Shown: positions 1 through 11,020, counted from the stretch's first letter. The stretch: DNA of 64,000 bases from Alopecurus myosuroides (GCA_028641055.1 CM054057.1:400937814-401001813); one strand, 5' to 3'. The notes: generated from the letters alone by a model not told the origin. Numbers and translations: made by a program.

Positions 1-209
1 GCTGTGCTTGTATGAGCAACCAGCCCTCAAGACCTGAATATTCACATTGCATAAATAAAACTTGCTTCTTTTCTTGATAATCCCTTTTTATTTGATATGA
101 AAAAATTGGGCCAGCAAGCCGCCTCATTAAAAACCCATCCAGTCCCCAAGGGTGCCCTGGATAGGAAAAGAGTGCGTCTGAAACCTGCTGCCTGTCACAT
201 CATTTTCTG
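1..209 (-). other. E0 spacer downstream of pol
   Basis: Non-coding stretch after the pol stop codon. It is clearly related to 21090-21350 in E1: both share the run around 'CGCCTCATTAAAAACC' and the CCAGTCCCC segment. I see no open frame of note. Confidence 0.7.
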
Positions 210-3200
210 CTAAGTATAGTATGGACGTAGCTGAGCCACGTTCCATGGTCTATCTCTTTCTTGCATAGGTGCAGTAGTATGAGCAGTGTCGTTGACTGTG
301 GCCGATTCTTCTCTTGCATCTATCAAGTAATATGACCCATTATGTAGACTCCGGCTTATGATGAAAGGTCCTTCCCATGGCGGCGATAGCTTGTGTTTTC
401 CCTCGTTTGTTTGAACCAAGCGCAGGACCAAGTCTCCCTCCTGGAAGACCCGGCTTTTTACCCGCCGGCTATGATATCTTCGCAAATCCTGCTGATATAT
501 GGCTGACCTTTCTAAGGCTTGCTCCCTTTGTTCTTCTAACATGTCCACGGCGTCTTGCCGGTTCTTCTCGTTCTCCACTTCGACGTAGGCTGTCACTCTT
601 GGTGAATCATGAATGATGTCGCTTGGTAATACTGCTTCTGCGCCGTAAACCATGAAAAAAGGCGTCATCTGGGTGGACCGGTTAGGTGTAGTATTGATAC
701 CCCAGACCACGGAAGGGAGTTCTTCAACCCACGCTCCAGCGGCCCTGATACAAGGGACCCTTAGCCGCGGTTTCAATCCTCGAAGTAGCTCTTGGTTCGC
801 CCTCTCCACTTGCCCGTTGGCTTGCGGATGTGCCACTGATGCCACATCAAGCCTGATTCCATTGTTGCCACAAAATTTTTCCATCTCTCCAAGGGACATG
901 TTGGTTCCGTTGTCAGTGATTATACTGTGGGGATATCCAAACCGGTATATGATTCTTTTCAGGAATTTGACTGCTGTGGCCGCTTCACAATTGGTAACCG
1001 GCATAACCTCCACCCACTTGGTAAACTTATCGACAGCCACTAAAAGATGTGTCTTCTTGCATGGTGACATATGGAAAGGGCCAACCATGTCCATACCCCA
1101 AACAGCGAATGGCCAGGTTAGTGGTATTGTCCGTAACTCCATAGCCGGCACATGAGTTTGGCGAGCGTACCTTTGACATCCATCGCATCTTGCCACTATC
1201 CGCTCCGCGTCTGTTAAGGCCGTGAGCCAGAAGAACCCATGCCGATAGGCCTTAGCCACAAGGGATCTTGTGGACGCATGATGCCCACAATCACCTTCGT
1301 GGATCTCCTTAAGGATTTGTCGGCCTTCTTCCGGTGTCACGCAGCGCAGAAAGACTCCTGTCGCGCTTCTCTTGTACAGCTCCCCATTGATAATAGTATA
1401 TCCTTTTGCTCGCCTCAAGATTTGTCTTGCTAATACTTCCTGTTCTGGCAATTCGCCCCGTGATAAATAGGCCAGATATGGCTCTGTCCACTCGGGAACA
1501 GTACGTATTGTAGCCACAAACTCCTCATCCGGGTCTCGATTTGCTAGTTCTTCCTCAGACTCGGATTTAACTGACGGTCGCCATAGCTCATCCAGGAAAA
1601 CATTAGGTGGAACCGGCTCTCTACGCGAGCCGAGTCTGGCGAGTGCATCCGCTGCCTCATTTTTTCTTCTGTCTATGTGCTCCACTTCATACCCGGAGAA
1701 ACACCCGGCAACCCTATCAACCTCTCTGCGATACGCTGCCATGGTGGCGTCCCTCCTATCCCAGGTTCCTGATACCTGCTGCACCACAAGATCCGAATCC
1801 CCAAAGCATCGTATCCTTCTGATGTTCATCTCCTTGGCTATCTTCAAGCCGTGCAGTAGGGCCTCATACTCGGCCACGTTATTCGAACAATCGAAGTGAA
1901 TCTGTAGCACGTAACTTAGTTTGTCCCCCTTTGGCGACGTCAGCACCACTCCAGCTCCTGACCCTTCGTACTGCTTTGATCCATCGAAGTGCATGGTCCA
2001 TGACTCGGAATTTGGGACTATAGTAGCCATTCCGGTGTGTGTCCAGTCGTTAACAAAATCGACCAAAGCCTGTGACTTGATTGCTGATCTGGGCTCGTAG
2101 CTGATATGATAATCTCCCATCTCTATTGCCCATTTGGCTATTCTTCCCGTTGCATCCGAGTTTCTGATGATATCCGACATTGGTATTGAACTAACCACTG
2201 TTATGGGATGTTCTTGGAAATATGGCTTCAACTTCCGGCTGGCCATAAAGACCCCAAACACCAACTTTTGCCAATGTGGATAACGCTGCTTTGCTTCCGA
2301 TAACACCTCGCTGACATAATAAACCGGCCTTTGGACCGGGTATCCCTTCCCATCCTCCTTGCGTTCTACGACAACTACTGCGCTGACGGCCCGGGGACCG
2401 GCGGCCACGTATAATAACATAGGTTCTTTAGGACCCGGGGCTGCTAGTACTGGTGCTTCCGACAATTGCTTTTTTAGCGCTTCAAACGCCTCATCTGCCT
2501 CCTGATCCCACACGAACTTATCTGACTTCCGCAAAAGCCGATACAAGGGTATTGCCCTTTCTCCAAGCCTGGATATGAACCGGCTCAAGGCTGCTACGCA
2601 GCCCGTGAGCTTTTGAACATGCTTCAAATTTTCCGGTTTCTTCAAACTTTGGATGGCCTTGATTTTGTCCGGGTTTGCCTCGATTCCTCTCTCGGAGACT
2701 ATAAAGCCGAGTAACTTCCCAGCCGGGACTCCAAATACGCACTTCGTTGGGTTAAGCTTCATCTGGTACCTTCTCAAGTTTTTAAATGTCTCCTTCAAAT
2801 CATCAATGAACGTTTCTGCCTTCCGGGTCTTAATAACCACGTCATCCACATACGCGTGCACGTTGCGCCCAATTTGGTCCTCGAAGCACTTCTGAATACA
2901 TCGTTGGTAAGTTGCGCCCGCATTTTTCAATCCAAACGTCATGGTTTTGTAGCAGAAGGCCCCAAAAGGGGTTATGAATGACGTTTTCTCCCAATCCTCC
3001 CTTTTGAGTTTAATCTGGTGGTACCCCGAATATGCGTCCAGGAAACACAGCAAGTCGCTTCCGGCTACCGCGTCTATGATTTGGTCTATCCTTGGTAGTG
3101 CGAACGGATCCTTTGGGCAATGCTTGTTGAGGCTCGTGAAATCGATACACATCCTCCATTCATTTGTCTTTTTCATCACAAGAACCGGGTTTGCTAACCA

Positions 3201-4565
3201 GTCGGGGTGAAATACTTCCATGATAAAGCCTGCGGTTAATAGTCGCGCGATTTCCTCACCTATAGCTCTTCTCCTTTCCTCATTCATCTTTCTCATACCT
3301 TGCTTCACAGGCCTGGCCTTGGGATCCACGTGCAAACTGTGCTCTGCCAACTCAGTGGGAATACCCGGCATGTCGCTGGGTGTCCAAGCAAACACATCCG
3401 CATTTGAACGGATGAATTCCACCAGAGCCTTTTCTTGCGCATCATCTAGATTGGACCCTATAGTGAACTGCTTGGTGGGATCTCCCTCCACAAAATCTAC
3501 TTTCTTGGTATCTTGAGCTGCCTTGAACTTCACTCTTTCGTCCTCAGCATCTGGCCTTCTCAACGCTGTACCATCATCCGGATCCACCTGCGACCGGTAA
3601 TACTGAAGCTCTTCCTTCCTGCAGGCTTGTTCGGCCATTACTGAATCTCCCTCATCGCACTCGGCTGCTATATCCCGGTCTCCATGGATAGTGATGGTCT
3701 GCTTGGGGCCCGGAATCTTTAATTGCAGATACACGTAGCACGGCCTAGCCATGAACTTAGCATAAGCCGGCCTTCCGAACAGAGCGTGGTAGGGGCTGTG
3801 CAGCTTGACTACCTCGAACGTGAGCCACTCCACCCGATAGTTATCTACCGATTCTCCAAAGGCTACTTCCAACGCAATTTTCCCTTCGGGGCGTGCCGAA
3901 TGACCCGGCACGATTCCATGGAACACCGTCGAACTTTTTTGTAGCTGGGACTCCTTGAGGTTCATGCGCAAGAAGGTTTCCCAATATAGGATGTTGATAC
4001 TACTCCCTCCATCCATCAAGACTTTCTTCAGCTCGTAACCATTGACCTGGGGTGCCACCACTAATGCCAAGGTTCCGGGGTGCTTTATTCCTTCCGGGTG
4101 ATCCCTTCTGCTCCATGTTACCTCTTGCTCCGCCCATCTCAAGGATCCCGAAGTGGCCGAGGAGGCTGGATCCACTGTTTGCTTCAACGCCCCTTTGTCC
4201 CTGCTGGAAGTCCCTGTAACATGCACATGATATTGTCCTTTCAAATTGAGCGTACGCACCATGCCGATGAAGATTTTGATTTGGCCGATTGACACCATGG
4301 ATCCGGATTCGAAGTGATCCGGCTCCAACTCCCACCCGGAATTGTCCACTATCTGCTCTCCTTCGTCATTGGAGTAGATCTCGCCGACGACAAAGTTCTC
4401 CATACTCTTCCGAGCTTCTCCCGTGATGTAAACACCTTTGGACGCAGGCCCCACGGTGGGCGCCAACTGTCGTGGGATAATCACGGCAGATGTTACCGGG
4501 GGTAACTGATCTAGGGGCAAGTCGACACAGGTATTTGGGAGAGGGTTTAGCTCGAAGGAAGACAT
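210..4565 (-). CDS. Gypsy polyprotein: protease, RT, RNase H, second RNase H, integrase (gag largely deleted)
   Basis: Polyprotein that would copy and integrate the element. Counting from codon 4577 (the first ATG is residue 5, at 4565), residues 1-110 are leader read through U5 and the primer-binding site. The aspartic protease is near 185-290 with DGGSS at about 189-193. RT runs about 450-660 with YVDD at 576-579, followed by a degenerate RNase H to about 840. A second, archaeal-like RNase H spans 860-984 (FDGS, AEYEA, GDSDL, NEAADAL). The integrase has an HHCC finger (H1093, H1099/1100, C1131, C1134) and a D1163-D1222-E1258 triad. There are no internal stops. About 2.4 kb of gag present in E1 is missing at a junction near 4250, leaving leader and protease region fused in frame. 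RT to integrase look intact, but without gag the element could not form particles alone. Confidence 0.92.
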   Translation of the reverse strand: MSSFELNPLPNTCVDLPLDQLPPVTSAVIIPRQLAPTVGPASKGVYITGEARKSMENFVVGEIYSNDEGEQIVDNSGWELEPDHFESGSMVSIGQIKIFIGMVRTLNLKGQYHVHVTGTSSRDKGALKQTVDPASSATSGSLRWAEQEVTWSRRDHPEGIKHPGTLALVVAPQVNGYELKKVLMDGGSSINILYWETFLRMNLKESQLQKSSTVFHGIVPGHSARPEGKIALEVAFGESVDNYRVEWLTFEVVKLHSPYHALFGRPAYAKFMARPCYVYLQLKIPGPKQTITIHGDRDIAAECDEGDSVMAEQACRKEELQYYRSQVDPDDGTALRRPDAEDERVKFKAAQDTKKVDFVEGDPTKQFTIGSNLDDAQEKALVEFIRSNADVFAWTPSDMPGIPTELAEHSLHVDPKARPVKQGMRKMNEERRRAIGEEIARLLTAGFIMEVFHPDWLANPVLVMKKTNEWRMCIDFTSLNKHCPKDPFALPRIDQIIDAVAGSDLLCFLDAYSGYHQIKLKREDWEKTSFITPFGAFCYKTMTFGLKNAGATYQRCIQKCFEDQIGRNVHAYVDDVVIKTRKAETFIDDLKETFKNLRRYQMKLNPTKCVFGVPAGKLLGFIVSERGIEANPDKIKAIQSLKKPENLKHVQKLTGCVAALSRFISRLGERAIPLYRLLRKSDKFVWDQEADEAFEALKKQLSEAPVLAAPGPKEPMLLYVAAGPRAVSAVVVVERKEDGKGYPVQRPVYYVSEVLSEAKQRYPHWQKLVFGVFMASRKLKPYFQEHPITVVSSIPMSDIIRNSDATGRIAKWAIEMGDYHISYEPRSAIKSQALVDFVNDWTHTGMATIVPNSESWTMHFDGSKQYEGSGAGVVLTSPKGDKLSYVLQIHFDCSNNVAEYEALLHGLKIAKEMNIRRIRCFGDSDLVVQQVSGTWDRRDATMAAYRREVDRVAGCFSGYEVEHIDRRKNEAADALARLGSRREPVPPNVFLDELWRPSVKSESEEELANRDPDEEFVATIRTVPEWTEPYLAYLSRGELPEQEVLARQILRRAKGYTIINGELYKRSATGVFLRCVTPEEGRQILKEIHEGDCGHHASTRSLVAKAYRHGFFWLTALTDAERIVARCDGCQRYARQTHVPAMELRTIPLTWPFAVWGMDMVGPFHMSPCKKTHLLVAVDKFTKWVEVMPVTNCEAATAVKFLKRIIYRFGYPHSIITDNGTNMSLGEMEKFCGNNGIRLDVASVAHPQANGQVERANQELLRGLKPRLRVPCIRAAGAWVEELPSVVWGINTTPNRSTQMTPFFMVYGAEAVLPSDIIHDSPRVTAYVEVENEKNRQDAVDMLEEQREQALERSAIYQQDLRRYHSRRVKSRVFQEGDLVLRLVQTNEGKHKLSPPWEGPFIISRSLHNGSYYLIDAREESATVNDTAHTTAPMQERDRPWNVAQLRPYYT
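4447..4465 (-). other. E0 primer-binding site
   Basis: On the minus strand this reads TGGCGCCCACCGTGGGGCC and sits two bases inside the 5' LTR end. A TGGCGCC start is typical of Tat and Athila primer-binding sites. I do not assign the tRNA. The site lies inside the open frame and is translated as RQLAPTVG with its flanks. Confidence 0.8.
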
Positions 4566-4921
4566 GGCGAAAAGCAATCTAAGAGCCGGAAAACAACTCG
4601 CCGGATCTCGATATGATTATACTGGATACTCGATAATAGGTGTTACAGTTATGACTTGAATCTCTGGCAAACTAAACCTAGGGGCCGGTTTATAAAGCAC
4701 CCGTACACCCCTAACTTGCCTTTCAAGGCACATCTTGAGTCCTACTCGAACTCCACATACAAAGCCTAACTTTCCTTATCGCAACCCACAAGCCGGGTTA
4801 CGAATCTCACAAGCCTTTGAGCCTTCTAGTAACCTTTTTACCCCTATCCGGGTATTGATCAGCTCACCTCGGGCCGGATTATACCTTGAAGTGGGCCTAC
4901 CGGGTTACTATCCCCCCATCA
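4468..4921 (-). repeat. E0 5' LTR (454 bp)
   Basis: Begins TGTCGTGG and ends CCCATCA on the plus strand. It is colinear with the E1 LTRs at 5093-5567 and 24955-25428 but visibly diverged. A TATA-like TTTATAAAG lies near 4690. The polyprotein ATG (4563-4565) falls 97 bases inside the LTR. Confidence 0.88.
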
Positions 4922-5092
4922 ACCTCGACAATCCTACGCGGTGAGCTCCTACTCATCCTCTCCGAGTTGCATCTTCACTTCTCTTCTACTCGTCTTCTTT
5001 TCCTTATCCATCACCCAGTCCCCGAGATTCTGGCCGAGTAGGCGGATACTCTCTCGAGTAGCCGCCTTCTCGGGTTGAATCTCTACTACCTT
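4922..5092 (+). other. E2 fragment: exon end and intron of the E2 antisense gene
   Basis: Sits between the E0 LTR and the E1 LTR. It ends with ACCTT, the E1 target duplication whose partner opens at 25429, so 4922-5092 and 25429 onward were once contiguous E2 sequence. An exon end at about 4940 is followed by GTGAGC. The matching acceptor TTCTCAG is at 25456-25462. E1 therefore sits in an intron that was originally about 180 bases long. Confidence 0.7.
5088..5092. repeat. Target-site duplication of E1 (ACCTT), left copy
   Basis: ACCTT directly precedes the E1 3' LTR at 5093. The same five bases follow the E1 5' LTR at 25429-25433. This proves E1 is one insertion despite its 20 kb span. Confidence 0.95.
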
Positions 5093-5567
5093 TGTCGTGG
5101 GATAATCACGGCATATGTTACCGGGGGTAACTGATCTTGGGGCAAGACGACACAGGCGTTTGGGAGAGGGTTTAGCTCAGAGGAAAACATGATGCAACTC
5201 GATCTGGTAGCTGGCAATCAAGTCGCCGAGTCTCCGATCTCAATATATTAACTCGATCTCTTGTATACACTGGATGTTCAATATCAAGCGGCACTATTAG
5301 GGCTCTTGGATCTCTCAACTAGACCTAGGGGTCGGCTTATAAAGCACCCGTACCCCCCGGCTTGTTCTCCAAGACTCACCCTGATCCTACCCGGACACAG
5401 CATACAAACCCTAACCTTCCTTTACCGTAACCCACACTCCGGGTTACTAGGCCTACAAACTTGGGCCTTCCGGAAGTTTTCTTTATCCTTAGCCGAATCC
5501 TGCACAGAGTCCTTTGGGGCCGGATTACGCCTTGGAGTTGGCCTACCGGGTTATTATCCCTCCATCA
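5093..5567 (-). repeat. E1 3' LTR (475 bp)
   Basis: Starts TGTCGTGGGATAATC and ends CCCTCCATCA. It is nearly identical to 24955-25428. Just inside, the minus strand reads CTGGGGACTAC, a plausible polypurine tract. TATA-like TTATAAAG lies near 5337. Confidence 0.95.
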
Positions 5568-5954
5568 GTAGTCCCCAGAATAGCTTGGGCTTCACGGATC
5601 CTTCCTTGAAGTGCTGGCTATTCCCTGCAAAAATACCAATCTCACAAATATATGGAGGCCGGGTTAAGATGCTTTGATAAGTAGCTAGGCCCAACTCCAC
5701 GATGGCCATATGGTAACCCGGCTCTTTTCCAAATACCCGGCGTAGCTTTCCGGGTCTAAACCCTGATAAAAGTGCCAAGATTCTGCACTTTACTCGATAA
5801 TTGACCTTGATATTATGAAGAATATCTCCTTCTTATTTCTGCCCAGATATCACGTTCAACACTTAAAGCATATTTCGTAAAATTCAAACAAATAGCCGTT
5901 ACTCCGCAATCCCCGGTTCCCGCTCGCGGAACCAAACTTATCCACATGAACCGT

Positions 5955-5962
5955 TATAAATA
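5955..5962 (+). promoter_or_regulatory. TATA box of the E1 antisense gene
   Basis: TATAAATA on the plus strand, about 390 bases inside the 3' LTR. It precedes a C/T-rich leader (5990-6030) and a splice donor at 6230. It is placed to drive the antisense gene independently of the LTR promoter. The start near 5985 is inferred from TATA spacing. Confidence 0.55.
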
Positions 5963-6354
5963 TGCCCGTAGGGGTAACCCTAACGCAACGGATCACTTCC
6001 CCCCATTCCTCTTCCTTTCTTTCTCCGTGCTCAATCTCACAAAGCGCCGCCACGGAAATCCCACGCGCATCTCCGGAGCCTATTGGCCGGCGACTGCGCT
6101 CCACCACAGCTCACTCTGCACCGCCGCCAAGATCCGCTGCCAAACCCCCAACCGGCCCGTCGGGAATCGCAAAGGGGCATCAATCGTGGCGCATTTGCCT
6201 CCGTCGAGCTTCACTTCAATCATCCTCCAGTAAGATTCCCATACACTTATTAGCCTCCGCAATTTCTTGATTTTGTTCAACTTAGATCTAGGTCAACCCG
6301 CCGGTCACTTTCCCGGTCATGCCGAATTAGATCGCTTGTATTCATTCTAGCTCA

Positions 6355-6359
6355 CCCAA
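6355..6359. repeat. Target-site duplication of LARD1 (CCCAA), left copy
   Basis: CCCAA precedes the LARD1 LTR at 6360 and recurs at 16691-16695 directly after the other LTR. This fixes both boundaries of the nested insertion. Confidence 0.95.
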
Positions 6360-9300
6360 TGTCGCACCCTGATTTCTAGGGGATACTCACCGTACGAACT
6401 GGATAGCAGATGCTTGGATTATGGGGCATAACTGCTCCACGTCCCAGCTTCCTGGTAGGCCTGCGCTTAGGCGCGACAACACAAGCCCTGCTAATCCATC
6501 GTCGATGTAAACTATCCACTAGAGTCAAAGGCACTTCCGTCGACGTACTTCTAACCATACACACATGGTACGAGTCAACGGCGTGTTTAACAAGTGATAT
6601 CAAAACAGATCTCTACGACACAAAAGATTGAAATAAGTTGCAAATGGCTCTCATTAGAGCAGAGATAGCAAATACAATCATTCAGAGGGCACATGCCCAA
6701 CAATACATCATTACATACAGCGGAAGCATTCAACATGTCTGAGTACAGACAAGAACCAAATAGGCTAAGAGGCCGGAAACAAACAGACGAGCCCATCCAC
6801 GAAGTCTCGGATCCTGCCCGGGTCCGCTATCTACTCGTCAGCAGTCTCGTCAAACTTCACGTAGTAGCCACCATTAGATCCTCGGAACGTCGTCTGCGTA
6901 AACACAGCCCCAAAGGGGTCAGACATAAACGTACTGGCAAGCAAGACTCACAGTTCACCAAAGTGTAACCCGTCAACACCAAGCACAGATGCCTTGGGTT
7001 CAACGGAAGAGAGGGATATAAAAGATGCTGCAACTGTCTGCGCTAACCAACTACAGGGATTATACTACTTCCGGCTAACAGAAAGGAGATGAGATCGAGG
7101 ATTGTAACCAACTGAAAGATAACTTCAAGCACACCCATCCTGGATCTCGCCCCTTATCCAAAGAAGCAATCCGAGGATAACTCACACAGTTGTAATAGTG
7201 ATGGTTCAAATTATTGTGTCAATAAGCCTATTACTAGTCAAATTATTAATCATGGGGTGTAACATGTTTGATCATTATGTTTAAGTTGTCCTGAGTACTT
7301 GTTAGCCAGTACTTTCACCAAGTAATCCATAACCGCGGAAAACACGGCTTCTCGAGAAGATTATCCCTGCAGGGTTGCACCAATTTGGCCGTACACTCAT
7401 GAATAACCCGCCAGATGGAAAGGCCCTTCCACCAAGCGGGGTACTCAACACAACCAACCATTCCTCGCATCAAGCCCAAAGAACCTTGGGCGCACGGCTA
7501 ATCAAGCCCAGAAGAAAATGGACCATCATAGCACTCTAAGACCGTGTCCCCCTATATGCCGACTACGAAAGTTCCACCCTGGCCTGGGCTCGCAAAAACA
7601 TGATGCGGCAAATGGAAAACACGAACTAAATGAGGCGATTTGGACGAGATGCGAATCAGGTCAAGTTGAGGGGGGCGCCCATACTCGCTTCCCAAATGCG
7701 GGTAGTGCGCTCATCATGGTTCAGTAGACAAGACCCTTTTCCTATTAGGGTCGACACTAGCAGGCTTCAAAACCTCTCATGGGCCTCCTGCCGGTGCCTT
7801 ATCATCAAATTTATTATTAATAGTAACATTAGCATGATTGATTGATTAAACATCGAGCCCCCACAACGTAATAGAAATAGTAACAGAAAGTAACGGGTAA
7901 TAGACTCGAGCAAAACAACCTAAGCATGCTAGTAAGACACAGGCTCAAACAATGGTTATAGGTATGGAGGTGAGGCAATATCAGGGTTCAGGGTATCATG
8001 TGATAGGTTCGCAACAGAAACAACTACTACTAAGGCTGGCAGAAATAGACAACGGAAAGTATCGGTAACCAATGTTGAAAGGAACACAGTGGTTCATGTG
8101 AGTGATAACTTGCCTGCAAAACCCAGTAGCCTGGTACTGAGCTAAATCCTTAGAAGGGATGTCGTAAGTATCGTCGGTCCCAACGTCGTCGTGTATCCGG
8201 GAAGAAGCAAACAAACATTGCAGAAAGATAAACAATCAATACATGGCAAAGTTGCACAAGCATGGGATGATGCATGTCATGTTAATAGATGCATCAAAGT
8301 AATCTACTTGACAAGTAACACAATTTAATTGGATCCATATGCAATGAGAATTGCATATGGATGCAAATGCTTTAGGTTGGAGCAATGATCTACCTTTGAT
8401 TAACAAGTGTAATTAGTTAAACATGATGCATGCATGATGATGATGACAAGATAACAACAAAATAACAATATTAATTGCAATTGTAATGATAGTTAACAAT
8501 TTAGAAAAGCATTTATTAAGTTTGGAATTTTGTTACTTAATGGTGTCAACAAGTAGTGATTGTTTTCATCGAGTTAAAGTGCTCAAAGCAATTAACAAAA
8601 TTTATATTTGAAAAGGTTATCAAATTTTAGTTGGATTACATGTTTCACATATTGAAATTGGACTTTGGATTATTTAATTATGAATTAAACAATATTAAAC
8701 AATTTTTAATTGCATTAAACAAGAATTAAATGGTTTAGGCAATTTTAAGTATTCAAAACAGAAAACAAAAATTATATTTGGAAAGAGGGTTTAATTTTGC
8801 ATGGAAAACATATTTCATTTGTTGAAATTGGATTTAAAATGAGCAAGTTATTATTTTGGCAATTTTAATTGCAATAAACAAGAAACAGTTGTTTTCAGCA
8901 ATTTAAATTATTCAAAACAGCAAACAAAATTTATATTTGGAAAGTACATGAAAAATTGATTGGAAAACATATTTGGTTTGTGAAATTTGGAATTTTTATG
9001 AGCAAGTTATGAATTTTGCAAATTTGAGTGAATTTGACAAGTTTTCAAATTTTGCACCAATTTAAAATATTCAAAACAATAAACAAATTTTATATTTGGA
9101 TAGATCATTTAATTTGGTATTGAAAACATATAAAAAATGTTGGATTTGGAGTTACAATGATTTTATTATGAAATTTCCAAAATATAGTGCAAATCTGCCA
9201 TTTTTTATGATCTAGGGACTTGGAAAAAAAATTGTGCAGGGCTAGAATTAATTTCCAGGGGCCTGTTTGTGATTAGCAGGAAGTTTCTGTACCAAAAGCA

Positions 9301-10998
9301 TGTAAAATAAAAAGGTGGGTTTTATTGTGTTGGAGGGGAATCGAACCCACAGCCTCACTGCTGCGCTCAAGGGACAGAACCAGTGCAGCTGGTGCGTTGT
9401 TGTGTTAGAGAGGGGGGACTCGGAGGGTATGAGGTGCTGTTTCGGGTTGTTTCTCTGAACTTCGAATCTGAAACGAACAGAACTGCAGCGGACAGAAACT
9501 TCTCGCCATCGAGGGCATGGTGATCGCCGGAGGGCGCTGGGGCGGTGGGCTCGCGGGTGTGGGGTGCGGTGAGATGCAGGACGGGTGCAGGCAGGGAGAG
9601 AGGGGAAGGGAAGGAGGCGAGCACCTGCTGTGTCGCTGTAGAGGTTCAGACGTCGGAGCAGCAGGGAAACGGCGGCTTCTCCGGCACGGCGCGGCCGCTG
9701 TGGTGCGTCCCAGCGAGCGGAGAGGGCACGAGGAAACTCCAGGGACTTCACCGTTTCCATTCCACTCCTCCGGGGCTCCTCGAGGTGGACGGATGGTGGC
9801 CGCGGTGAGAGGGCAGGTGGCTGTTCACGGTGGTTCTCTGACGGTGGCTTGATGATCGTGGGTTCAGAGAAAGAATCGGGGGGAAGGGAAGAGAGGAGAG
9901 GATGGCGGCGGGGCGGAAGGCTAGGCCTAGGGTTGGGGGCAGAGGGGAGATAGATATACGCCTTGGAGCTCGTACGGCACGGCATCGAGCGGGGCAGAGG
10001 CGATCGACCGGTGCAGAGCCATGCCGTACCGAGGTGACATCATAGCGAGGAGGACGACAGCGAACTGCTGAAGGGGTACTGGGCCACTCGGGTTAGATGG
10101 GCTGGGGGGTAGGAGAGAAAAAGAATGGGCCATGCCCCTCTCCTTTGCCCTTTAAAAAAAAATTGTTCTTATTGTTATTATTTTTTTTTTTGAATAGAAC
10201 CAAAGGGAAGAAAAGAAGGCTTTTTAAGTTCATAGAAATTTTATAAAAATTAGTGTTAGGTAGTTAGGTTAGAAGAAAACAAATGCCAAGTTTGGGTTTT
10301 GCAGCAGATTAATTTTTAATTACTGTTTTGCAATTTAAGTCAATATTTAAAAGAATGATTCTTATTTGGTTTTTATTAAAAAAAATCAACATGTTTATTA
10401 GGGGAACCCCAATGATTTAATTTGATTAAAACATTAGCATGGTTTGGTATTTTTCATGTCTTGGAAGTTGGTGTTATTTGAAAGAATTTGATTTGAAATT
10501 GGAATATTTGGTTCATTGAAATAGAAACCACAATTTAATAGGGGGAACCCTATCATTAGTTGGGTTAGAATTATTGGACTGATTTTATAGTTTCCAAATG
10601 AGTTGTTGATGATGATTTTGCTTTGAATTTGGAAACAACTATTTGGATGTTGGTTTGGAATTTCAAATGGAAAACAAATTGAATTTGAAAAGGGTTTGAT
10701 TATTGGATGCATTCTTATAGAAACAAAACAATAGTTTGGAATCACACTTTAATGGAAACAAATAATTGTTTTATTTTGAAATATCATTTTAGAAATTGTA
10801 ACATCACAAGGATGAAACAAAAGGTTTGAAATTTGGTTTGAAATTCAAATAGAAAACAAAGGAAAACAGATGAAAACAGTTGGAAAACAAATGAAAACAG
10901 AGAAAAACAAATGCAATCAACATGATGCCATGATGCAAAACATAAAATAACAGATAGCAAACATTCTAAAGGCTATTTTTCAGACTTGGGATGTTACA
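6360..10998 (-). repeat. LARD1 3' LTR (4,639 bp)
   Basis: Near-identical partner of 12045-16690. AT-rich arms flank a GC-rich block (about 9370-10130) that is probably the promoter/leader region. A 245-codon minus-strand frame (9248-9985) exists in both LTRs but is low-complexity and Pro/Ser/Arg-rich, and I do not call it a gene. A pol III B-box-like GGTTCGATTCC lies on the minus strand at 9337-9347. The first 700 bp carry many small differences from the other LTR. Confidence 0.93.
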
Positions 10999-11020
10999 AA
11001 ACGCCCCCCCTTGAAGGAAT
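10999..11020 (-). other. LARD1 polypurine tract
   Basis: On the minus strand a purine run (AAGGGGGGGCG) lies just before the 3' LTR. Next to it is an imperfect palindrome (GAATCTCGGGGCGCGATTC). The same arrangement flanks the E3 3' LTR at 43959-43995. Confidence 0.75.

Larger units (their letters stand above)
1..4921 (-). mobile_element. E0: Tat-type Ty3/Gypsy element, gag-deleted, left part off-window
   Basis: Minus-strand LTR retrotransposon. In element order the window shows the 5' LTR (4468-4921), a primer-binding site (4447-4465), one long pol frame (210-4565) and a spacer (1-209). The spacer matches the E1 spacer at about 21090-21350, so the same family is present twice. The antisense gene and 3' LTR expected further along would lie left of position 1. 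The Tat assignment rests on the DGGSS protease motif, a second RNase H domain before integrase, and the TGGCGCC primer-binding site. Most of gag is missing compared with E1. Confidence 0.88.
5568..6359 (+). other. E1 promoter and non-coding first exon of the antisense gene
   Basis: Holds the polypurine tract at its left end, the TATA box at 5955-5962, a pyrimidine-rich GC-richer leader, and a donor (CCA|GTAAGA at 6230). The first intron then continues to 6359, where LARD1 interrupts it. Small frames here (for example 5962-6270) look like leader sequence rather than protein. Confidence 0.55.

Noticed and set aside
210..4565. Endogenous pararetrovirus (caulimovirid)
   Set aside because: An integrase with HHCC finger and DDE triad and flanking LTRs identify a Ty3/Gypsy retrotransposon.
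9332..9372. A tRNA gene
   Set aside because: Only a B-box and partial T-arm match. The T stem has a mismatch and there is no acceptor stem, D arm or anticodon arm.
9248..9985. 245-codon minus-strand frame in the LARD1 LTR, also at 14940-15677
   Set aside because: It is present in both copies only because the LTRs are near-identical. Composition is Pro/Ser/Arg-rich from a GC-rich leader, overlapping frames exist on both strands, and no domain is visible.
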